A program made the translations under genes and the position numbers. The notes under the pieces were generated by a model. That model ran no database searches, was not told where the DNA came from, and saw only the letters and a list, made by a program, of their open reading frames with translations. 58,868 nucleotides of DNA from Vibrio hepatarius (GTDB taxonomy: Bacteria > Pseudomonadota > Gammaproteobacteria > Enterobacterales > Vibrionaceae), in NCBI RefSeq assembly GCF_011806575.1, contig NZ_JAATOO010000026.1, forward strand, positions 1 through 58,868, in the 5' to 3' direction. Of the stretch, positions 44,437-50,809 are shown piece after piece (the first letter of the stretch is position 1; each line of letters starts with the position of its first letter).

Positions 44437-45729
44437 TTAGAAGCGGTAGTTCGCTTGAACACCGATTAGCCATACGTGACCACTTGTCTCACCAACAAAT
44501 TGGCCACCAACGGCTTCGGCTGCATTGTCAGATGCGTAACCGCGCGATTCAGTGATCGGTGCGTCTTTAGCAATAATGTAGGTAAAGCCGCCATCAAGTG
44601 TAAATTGTTTAGTGAAGTCGTAGCTTGCTCCTAGGCTTAGCCAAGTACGATCCGTTTCTGGAATCGTGATGGTGCGGTTTTTATCACTTACTGCAGACGT
44701 ATCGTAAGCAACACCAGTGCGTAGGGCTAGTTTAGGGTCAACTTGGTATGTTGCGCCCACAGCGAAGCGATAGTTATCTTTCCAGTTTTCAACCTTAACC
44801 ATATGAGTGCCTAAGGTATCTAGTTCTGCTTCCAATTTTTCAAAACTACTCCAATCAGTCCAGTTAAAACTCGCGTGAAGGGCAAGTTTTTCAGAAACTT
44901 GGTGGAAGCTCGCAAGCTCGGCTGTTGCAGGTAGCGAAAGATCCATATGGCCATCTTCGCGTGTACCATTCGCTAGACCAAAGCCAAGACCGGTGGCGTA
45001 GCCTTCAAGTTTTAGGTCTACGGCGGACTTGTACGAAATGCCAACGCGGTGATTTGGGTTAAGTTGCCATGCCGCACCGATTTGCCATCCCCAAGCCGTA
45101 TCGTCGCCTTCCATGTACTTAAGTGTATCGCCTTCATTTAGAGGAGTAACAGCTGCGGTTTGGGAAGGAACGGTTGCACCAAAACTACCTTCACCCATTA
45201 CATAGCGAATACCACCCCCAACACTCACTGTTTCAGTAAGTTGGTAGCCCATGTTTAAGTTAGCTTCGACGGTAGTGATGCTTGCTTCGTTCCCGAAATG
45301 AGCCGCAGTAAAGTCAGTACCAAGCTCCGTTTCCATCCCGTAGTTAGTGCCGAAAGCCAGGCCAACTGCTAGTTTGTCGCTGTAGCGGTGAGAGACATAT
45401 AAGTTAGGGATTACTGCGTCATTAGCAAAGTCGTCGGACTCGCTGCGTACATCGCCGGTCACGAAACGGGTGCTTCCATCGACGTCAAGGTTTGGGTTTA
45501 CATAGATAGCGCCAACAGAAACTTGTGTACCTTCTAAGTAGGTCAGCATTGCAGGGTTGCGCCATTGTGCACTGGCGTTATCTGCCATCGCTGCTTCGCC
45601 AGCGTACGCACGACCAAGGCCCGTTGCCGAGTATTCTGCCAACTGAAAGCCAGCTGCGCTAGCTGTTGAAGATACAGTTGCTAAACCACATGCCACTGCA
45701 AAAGATAGGAGAGTCTTGTTTGTTTTCAT
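44437..45729 (-). CDS. FadL-family outer-membrane long-chain fatty acid channel (paralogue 1)
   Basis: The 430-residue protein has a signal peptide (about 1-25, cut before AGFQL) followed by the FadL-family N-terminal hatch: GFQLAEYSATGLGRAYAGEA and the NPA motif in RNPAMLTYL. The C-terminus ends in YRF, as outer-membrane beta-barrels do. It is a full-length FadL-type fatty-acid or hydrophobic-compound channel. A second paralogue lies 310 bp upstream on the same strand, each with its own terminator. A FabR-like palindrome lies about 170 bp upstream of this gene. Confidence 0.9.
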   Translation of the reverse strand: MKTNKTLLSFAVACGLATVSSTASAAGFQLAEYSATGLGRAYAGEAAMADNASAQWRNPAMLTYLEGTQVSVGAIYVNPNLDVDGSTRFVTGDVRSESDDFANDAVIPNLYVSHRYSDKLAVGLAFGTNYGMETELGTDFTAAHFGNEASITTVEANLNMGYQLTETVSVGGGIRYVMGEGSFGATVPSQTAAVTPLNEGDTLKYMEGDDTAWGWQIGAAWQLNPNHRVGISYKSAVDLKLEGYATGLGFGLANGTREDGHMDLSLPATAELASFHQVSEKLALHASFNWTDWSSFEKLEAELDTLGTHMVKVENWKDNYRFAVGATYQVDPKLALRTGVAYDTSAVSDKNRTITIPETDRTWLSLGASYDFTKQFTLDGGFTYIIAKDAPITESRGYASDNAAEAVGGQFVGETSGHVWLIGVQANYRF

Positions 45730-45894
45730 TCTAATGTTCGCTGAATTTTGTGGGTTTTAGTCATGCGATCATACGGTTAGAGTAAAAACTTTAAAGTTAA
45801 AATGGCTTTAAGGGGTAACTTTTAGGATTTAATACCTTAAAAAAGATATTGATAGTTAAAAATACCAAATTAACAAGGGTGTAATAAGAAATTG

Positions 45895-45912
45895 AGCGTA
45901 CACATGTAGCAT
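45895..45912. promoter_or_regulatory. FabR-like operator upstream of fadL paralogue 1
   Basis: AGCGTACACATGTAGCAT matches the FabR motif AGCGTACA-N2-TGTACGCT at 13 of 16 defined positions. It sits upstream of a possible promoter (TTGTTA, 16-base gap, TATCAA on the minus strand). FabR represses fabA and fabB of unsaturated fatty acid synthesis in E. coli. Control of this gene by FabR is inference. Confidence 0.4.
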
Positions 45913-45928
45913 GTATAGGGGCGTTTCA

Positions 45929-45942
45929 CTTACAGGTGTAAG
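45929..45942. repeat. Inverted repeat next to the FabR-like site
   Basis: CTTACA-GG-TGTAAG is a perfect 6-2-6 palindrome 17 bp from the FabR-like site, in the 310-bp gap between the two fadL genes. Apart from these two sites and the terminator at 45987-46018, I see nothing else in that gap. Confidence 0.45.
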
Positions 45943-45986
45943 CTAAAATTCAGCGAATATTGGAAGTGTATAAATAAAGGGAGGAA

Positions 45987-46018
45987 CAAAAAAGGCCAGC
46001 TCTCGCTGACCTTTTTAA
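45987..46018 (-). terminator. Terminator after fadL paralogue 2
   Basis: On the minus strand GGTCAGC and GCTGGCC pair (one mismatch) around GAGA, with a T tract following. Confidence 0.8.
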
Positions 46019-46039
46019 TAAAGATATTGCTAACTTGCC

Positions 46040-47320
46040 TTAGAAAGTACGGCTGTACTGAAGACCTACTAGGATAGCATCGGCTGTTGTTGTACCTTCC
46101 ACTTGAGTGGCCAAGTAAACACCTGACGTCGGTGTTGGAAGAGCTTTAGTCTCTTTAACATCCACTTCTTTGCCCATTAAGTAAGTAAAACCAAAGTCAA
46201 TGTTTGATTTTTCAGTTAAATGATAGGTGAAACCTGTAGAGAACCACTGACGGTCAGAATCTGGTACTGAGATCGAGCGAGTGTCATCTTGCGCACTAGT
46301 GTCGTACATGTAACCTGCGCGTAGTGTCCAGTCTTGGTTTAGGTAGTATGTACCACCAATTGCATAGTGCATACCGTCTTGCCAGTTGTACTCGTTCAGG
46401 TCACCTGCTTTTTTACTTTCCAGTACGTCGAATGATTCCCAACCGATCCACTGCACGCTGTAGTGAACTGCAAACTTAGTATCTTCAATGCGGTGGTAAC
46501 CAGAAAACTCTAGCATATCTGGCAACGGCATATAGATAGTATCGCTATTTAGTTTTGCGCCACCGTATGTAGTATCACCTTTTGCTTCTAGCTCAGGGCT
46601 GTAATGGTAAGCTAGGCCAAAACGGTTGTTTTCGTTTAGTTCATAAACTGTACCAAGGTTAAAGCCTACTGCCCAACCATCAGCGTCCACGTCTAAAAGC
46701 TCTGGTCCGCCTGTTAGTGCACGCTCTAATTTACCTTGACCATAAATTAAATCTAGACCTGCACCAAAGCTCCATTGTTCATTTAAACGGTATGAACCGG
46801 CTAAACCAAAGTTTACGCTTTTTACGTCTGTTAGGCCGGCGTATTCGCCAGCAGCATAGCTATCAGAGAACTCTGTTTTAGTACCAAAGTTAGTGTAAGC
46901 GTTAATACCCCAAGCAAACTTGTCATTTACTGGCACAATCAAGTGAATGTTTGGTGCAATCGACGTATCACCAGCATCATCGTAGTCAGCATTTACTTGT
47001 TTTACTGCTCCAACTGGTGTGCCGGTACCAGTAACTGGTACAGAAGTATATTTTGCATCTTTAACTTCAATCATAGAAGTGATGCTTTCAAAACCTAGCG
47101 ACAGAGAAGTTTCGTCAAATAGAGCCATTGCCGCTGGGTTACGAGCCATTACAGATGCGTTATCTGCGATTACAGCATCACCAGCAAACGCACGGCCGAT
47201 ACCGGTTGCTGATTGCGCATTAAGTTGGAAGCCTGCAGCGAGAGCCTGCTGCGAAGCAAGTGTTGCGGTTGTGATGGTCACTGCTAATAGTGACTTTTTA
47301 AACAGACGCGTCTTGTTCAT
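46040..47320 (-). CDS. fadL: FadL-family outer-membrane long-chain fatty acid channel (paralogue 2)
   Basis: The 426-residue protein has a signal peptide (about 1-28, cut after ALA), the hatch motif GFQLNAQSATGIGRAFAGDA, NPAAMALF and a terminal YSRTF typical of beta-barrels. It is the more FadR-linked of the pair, because a TGGTCGGA-type FadR site lies upstream. The protein takes up long-chain fatty acids across the outer membrane; the exact substrate range of each paralogue cannot be told from sequence. Confidence 0.9.
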   Translation of the reverse strand: MNKTRLFKKSLLAVTITTATLASQQALAAGFQLNAQSATGIGRAFAGDAVIADNASVMARNPAAMALFDETSLSLGFESITSMIEVKDAKYTSVPVTGTGTPVGAVKQVNADYDDAGDTSIAPNIHLIVPVNDKFAWGINAYTNFGTKTEFSDSYAAGEYAGLTDVKSVNFGLAGSYRLNEQWSFGAGLDLIYGQGKLERALTGGPELLDVDADGWAVGFNLGTVYELNENNRFGLAYHYSPELEAKGDTTYGGAKLNSDTIYMPLPDMLEFSGYHRIEDTKFAVHYSVQWIGWESFDVLESKKAGDLNEYNWQDGMHYAIGGTYYLNQDWTLRAGYMYDTSAQDDTRSISVPDSDRQWFSTGFTYHLTEKSNIDFGFTYLMGKEVDVKETKALPTPTSGVYLATQVEGTTTADAILVGLQYSRTF

Positions 47321-47419
47321 TGTTGCTTTTTCCTTTTTCTAATATTCGCCTCTATGTGGGCGATATATTTGAGCAAAAGCTCAGTTGGTGGCTGATACTA
47401 GACTCAAGTATAAAATATA

Positions 47420-47436
47420 GAAATCCGACCATTGCC
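47420..47436. promoter_or_regulatory. Putative FadR site upstream of fadL
   Basis: On the minus strand CAATGGTCGGATTTCTA contains the FadR core TGGTCGGA but has a weak second half. It overlaps the likely promoter (TATACT nearby). Confidence 0.4.
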
Positions 47437-47531
47437 TATTTGGGCGATAAAATTACCGAAATGGTGGTTATTTGGCAGGAAACAGGCGTAAAATATAATT
47501 TTTTAGAGTCTAAGCTCTAAAAAAGTGAGAC

Positions 47532-47560
47532 AAAAAAGGCTCGAGACAGCGCCTCAAGCC
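47532..47560 (-). terminator. Terminator of the ECF sigma/DUF3379 operon
   Basis: On the minus strand GGCTTGAG pairs with CTCGAGCC (one mismatch) and is followed by TTTTTT (47537-47532). Confidence 0.82.
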
Positions 47561-47591
47561 TTGAGTTAGATCACAAAATGTTATTTTTTTG

Positions 47592-48323
47592 TTAAATTGA
47601 TGGTTTGATAATAGTCGCGATCTTTTCGGCGATCTTAGCGACATTTTCGCCTTGCTCGCCAACCAGTATCATACTGGTATTTCCGATTGGTTCGACCAAA
47701 CCAGACATACCATCTTTAACAAAGCTCTCTGCCTGAGCCGATGACAGACCCGTAAAGAACAAAGTTACTTTGCCAGCTTCTCCCTGAAAAACCATGTGCA
47801 GGGCGTTCGATTTACCAAATCCGCAATGATTCAAGTAATAGACATGATACGGGAAAGAGTCACTCAACTGGTGTTGATAGGGTTCCATCTTGGCGTTGAT
47901 CTGTGATAGCTGTACTTTCTCATCCAGTTGTTCAACAAATGATTTTTCATTAATCACGTGCTTGAGCGCCGTATCTGCCAAACTCGCTTGAGCAGGAGAT
48001 ACGATTAAGTTGCCCCAATTCACTTGACCCACTAAAATGCCGACAACAAAAGCAACCGAAGCGGCCATTGCCATTGCGCGTTTAGCAAAGTTTGGACGAA
48101 TTACCTTGTCATCTTGGTGGCTCGACGTTTGGTTGAACAGAATTCTATCTGCTAGATCTTCCGGTACGTCAACCGACATCGCTTTAGCAATTTGGCTATC
48201 CAGATCTAAAATCTCATCAGCAAATTTGCTGTTGGACTCACTTCCTTTGATTGCCGCAGTGAGTTCACTGTCTCGACATTTCGGATCGGACATAATGCGA
48301 CGACGAAATTCTAAATCATCCAT
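47592..48323 (-). CDS. DUF3379 membrane protein, probable anti-sigma factor
   Basis: The 243-residue protein has a cytosolic N-terminal domain (about 1-80), one membrane helix (83-101, AMAMAASVAFVVGILVGQV) and a periplasmic domain of about 140 residues. It overlaps the upstream ECF sigma gene by eight bases. Such a layout (sigma factor followed by a single-pass protein) is typical of sigma/anti-sigma pairs, but this family is known mainly as a domain of unknown function. The inducing signal is not known. Confidence 0.7.
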   Translation of the reverse strand: MDDLEFRRRIMSDPKCRDSELTAAIKGSESNSKFADEILDLDSQIAKAMSVDVPEDLADRILFNQTSSHQDDKVIRPNFAKRAMAMAASVAFVVGILVGQVNWGNLIVSPAQASLADTALKHVINEKSFVEQLDEKVQLSQINAKMEPYQHQLSDSFPYHVYYLNHCGFGKSNALHMVFQGEAGKVTLFFTGLSSAQAESFVKDGMSGLVEPIGNTSMILVGEQGENVAKIAEKIATIIKPSI

Positions 48324-48879
48324 TTTTCTGCCCCCTTTGACTGTTTTCTGGATCTATTGCTTCTTTGAGTTGATTACGTGCACGGAATAAGCGTGTCATG
48401 ACGGTATTCTTGTTTAACCCCAAAATCTCACCGATTTCTTCACCGCTAAATCCTCCAATCACTTGTAGGAAAAGAGGTTCGCGGTAATCCACATCGAGCT
48501 TCATGATCTGCGCTTGAACCCATTCAGTTTGATGATGGGGATCATCGCTGACTTTCGCCTCATTACCAAAGTCATCGATATCCACCAGGTCGAACTGTTT
48601 GCGCTCGAAGCGGCGTGCATTCTCTCGGCGAAGAATAGTAATCAACCAAGACTTTGCCGCTTTTTCATCTTGTAAGCTATCGAGTGATTTCCATGCTCGT
48701 AAGCAAGTTTCTTGCACCAAGTCTTCCGCAATGCTTGGGTCTTTTGACAACCAATAGGCATAGCGATACAAATCCCGGTGGTAGGCTCTGACGAGCGCTT
48801 CATATTTTCTTTGTCTGTCCATATCCGAGTTGACCGGACGTTCAGGCTTTTTCTTCCCAAAGAAGTTTATTATTGACAC
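48316..48879 (-). CDS. ECF-type RNA polymerase sigma factor
   Basis: The 187-residue protein has sigma region 2 (about 25-95: LVRAYHRDLYRYAYWLSKDP, AEDLVQETCLRAWKSLDSL) and region 4 (about 130-180: GGFSGEEIGEILGLNKNTVMTRLFRARNQLKEAI, in pieces). The GTG at 48879 follows GGGAGG. It is not RpoE: the neighbours are a DUF3379 gene and fadIJ rather than rseA. Its target promoters cannot be read from this sequence with confidence. Confidence 0.88.
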   Translation of the reverse strand: MSIINFFGKKKPERPVNSDMDRQRKYEALVRAYHRDLYRYAYWLSKDPSIAEDLVQETCLRAWKSLDSLQDEKAAKSWLITILRRENARRFERKQFDLVDIDDFGNEAKVSDDPHHQTEWVQAQIMKLDVDYREPLFLQVIGGFSGEEIGEILGLNKNTVMTRLFRARNQLKEAIDPENSQRGQKNG

Positions 48880-49112
48880 AAGAGCCTCCCTAACGCTCTG
48901 TGGTTCGCTACCTAAATCGGCGTATTTTGTTAATCATAGGCCGTTAAAAGAACGATTTGTTCAATGTAAATCAGAGATCGTGATCAACACAACTTGCTTA
49001 AAAGCTAGTCAGCGTTTGATATTTTGCCGTTGCAATTGAGATATATAGGCGATTCAACACGATAAACTCACTTAAAATTGATCTAATTCAAAATCCAATG
49101 TAACACAACGGT

Positions 49113-49118
49113 TATAGT
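49113..49118 (+). promoter_or_regulatory. Probable -10 of the RNA upstream of fadI
   Basis: TATAGT lies seven bases before the first base of a stable hairpin. No good -35 is seen (AAAATC at 17-base spacing), so an activator may be needed. Confidence 0.45.
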
Positions 49119-49124
49119 AACTCC

Positions 49125-49282
49125 TGTCATCTAGTCGGCTCTGCCGGCATGTTGAGCAAGATGACACTTCCTTTTGAAGGCTGACTTTACTTTCTCCTAA
49201 TCAGGAAACTGATTATTTTCAATTGGCGTAAGTTAATTGCTTTATACATTCCAACCACACAGTTTTGTGTGGTTTTTTTTTG
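49125..49282 (+). ncRNA. Candidate structured small RNA (or attenuated leader) upstream of fadI
   Basis: The segment holds a 7-bp outer stem GTCATCT/AGATGAC (49126-49132 with 49159-49165) enclosing a GTCGGC/GCCGGC-type inner stem, a small CTTC/GAAG stem, a perfect AATCAG-GAAA-CTGATT hairpin (49199-49214), and a 9-bp terminator stem AACCACACA/TGTGTGGTT followed by eight T residues. Between stems lies a CU-rich single-stranded run TTTCTCCT (49191-49198). No coding frame is convincing. It is about 158 nt, lies between divergent ECF sigma and fadI genes, and ends 220 bp before fadI. I cannot match it to a named Vibrio RNA. Confidence 0.65.
49253..49282 (+). terminator. Terminator of the RNA upstream of fadI
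   Basis: AACCACACA-GTTT-TGTGTGGTT is followed by TTTTTTTT. No protein gene on this strand precedes it, which is why a small RNA is proposed. Confidence 0.85.
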
Positions 49283-49427
49283 CCTAAACACCGCCCAAAG
49301 TGACACTTTCCTGACGTCAGGTCCCGTTCGGTTTGTCAATATACAAATCAGCGCCTTAGCTGCTAAATTTGAAGTATTCTTATGGCGAATGCGACAAACA
49401 CTTTTCCACTCTAAATCACGTTTATTT

Positions 49428-49439
49428 AAACGATCGTTT
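49428..49439. promoter_or_regulatory. PsrA-like palindrome upstream of fadI
   Basis: AAACGATCGTTT is a perfect palindrome overlapping the fadI -35 (TTGATT 49438-49443). AAAC-N4-GTTT fits the PsrA motif known from Pseudomonas. Whether this organism has PsrA cannot be seen here. Confidence 0.35.
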
Positions 49440-49465
49440 GATTGAATTAACATTTTCGTTACAGT
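49438..49465 (+). promoter_or_regulatory. Promoter of fadIJ
   Basis: -35 TTGATT (49438-49443), 16-base spacer, -10 TACAGT (49460-49465). The transcription start is expected near 49472, within the FadR box. Confidence 0.5.
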
Positions 49466-49466
49466 G

Positions 49467-49483
49467 TTGTGGTCAGACCTCTT
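49467..49483. promoter_or_regulatory. FadR operator at the fadI start site
   Basis: TTGTGGTCAGACCTCTT contains TGGTCnGACCT, the core of the FadR consensus. It covers the expected transcription start and ends before the Shine-Dalgarno, an ideal repressor position. Confidence 0.75.
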
Positions 49484-49501
49484 AAAATCCAAGGAGAAAC
49501 A

Positions 49502-50809
49502 ATGGGCAAACAGGAAGTGAGAACTCGCTCCGGAGAGCGTATCGCGATCGTTGCTGGTTTGCGAACCCCTTTTGCGCGCCAAAGCACGGAGTTTAGCCAA
49601 GTTCCAGCAGTGGACTTAGGCAAAATGGTGGTGAGTGAATTGATGGCTCGCACGGAAATTGATCCTACATTGATTGATCAAGTTGTCTTCGGTCAAGTGG
49701 TTCAAATGCCAGAAGCGCCAAACATCGCTCGTGAGATCGTATTGGGTACAGGCATGAATATTCATACCGATGCCTACAGTGTGACGCGCGCGTGTGCGAC
49801 GAGTTTTCAATCGGCAGTGAATGTGGCCGAGAGCATTATGTCGGGAACGATCGATATTGGTATCGCCGGCGGTGCTGATTCATCTTCAGTGTTGCCTATT
49901 GGCGTCTCGAAAAAGCTGGCGGCAAACCTATTGGCCTTGAGTAAAACCAAAACGGTTGGCCAGAAACTTAAGCTACTTAAAACCCTTTCACTAAAAGACT
50001 TAATGCCAGTCCCACCTGCAGTGGCCGAATATTCGACGGGTTTATCGATGGGACAAACCGCGGAACAAATGGCGAAGTCTCATGGCATCAGTCGTGAAGA
50101 GCAAGACGCGTTAGCGCATCGTTCTCACTCTCTAGCGTCTCAAGCTTGGAAAGAGGGCAAAATCGAAGGGGAGGTGATGACTGCATTCCCAGAACCTTAT
50201 AAAAAGTGGATTTCGCAAGACAACAACGTGCGCCATGACTCCACATTAGAAGGCTATGCGAAACTGCGTCCAGCGTTTGACCGTCAATACGGTAGTGTGA
50301 CAGCTGCGAACAGTACGCCATTAACAGACGGCGCCGCGGCGATCCTTTTGATGCGTGAAGGCCGAGCAAAAGAGCTTGGGTTGGAAGTGATGGGCTACAT
50401 TCGCTCTTACGCGTTTTCCGCTATCGGGGTAGAGAAGGACATGCTAATGGGACCTTCTTACTCGACGCCACTCGCATTAGAGCGAGCGGGTATTGAGCTG
50501 TCAGATTTAACTCTAATCGACATGCACGAAGCATTTGCGGCGCAAACTCTCTCCAACGTCAAAATGTTTGCCAGCGACAAGTTCGCTCAAGAACACCTCG
50601 GCCGAGCAAAGGCAATTGGCGACATTGATATGGACAAGTTCAATGTACTGGGCGGCTCTATCGCTTACGGACACCCATTTGCAGCGACAGGCGCACGTAT
50701 GATCACACAGACTCTTCGCGAGCTTAAGCGACGCGGCGGTGGTCTTGCGCTGAATACCGCGTGTGCGGCTGGTGGCCTTGGTGCTGCGATGGTTTTGGAG
50801 GTTGAGTAA
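49502..50809 (+). CDS. fadI: 3-ketoacyl-CoA thiolase FadI
   Basis: FadI carries out the last step of beta-oxidation, cleaving 3-ketoacyl-CoA to acetyl-CoA and a shortened acyl-CoA. The ATG at 49502 (MGKQEVRTRSGERI), behind AAGGAG, gives 435 residues. The nucleophile is C98 in TRACATSFQSA; HEAFAAQ, GGSIAYGHPFAATGAR and the C-terminal CAAGGLGAA complete the thiolase active site. The FadI subfamily (rather than FadA) is shown by length and by the downstream fadJ partner, whose ATG shares a base with the fadI stop. Confidence 0.95.
   Translation: MGKQEVRTRSGERIAIVAGLRTPFARQSTEFSQVPAVDLGKMVVSELMARTEIDPTLIDQVVFGQVVQMPEAPNIAREIVLGTGMNIHTDAYSVTRACATSFQSAVNVAESIMSGTIDIGIAGGADSSSVLPIGVSKKLAANLLALSKTKTVGQKLKLLKTLSLKDLMPVPPAVAEYSTGLSMGQTAEQMAKSHGISREEQDALAHRSHSLASQAWKEGKIEGEVMTAFPEPYKKWISQDNNVRHDSTLEGYAKLRPAFDRQYGSVTAANSTPLTDGAAAILLMREGRAKELGLEVMGYIRSYAFSAIGVEKDMLMGPSYSTPLALERAGIELSDLTLIDMHEAFAAQTLSNVKMFASDKFAQEHLGRAKAIGDIDMDKFNVLGGSIAYGHPFAATGARMITQTLRELKRRGGGLALNTACAAGGLGAAMVLEVE

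Noticed and set aside
49141..49153. Sigma-E type promoter (AACTCC with TCTGCC) for the RNA upstream of fadI
   Set aside because: The match is weak, and a start after TCTGCC would remove half of the first hairpin. The TATAGT at 49113 places the start exactly at the hairpin base.
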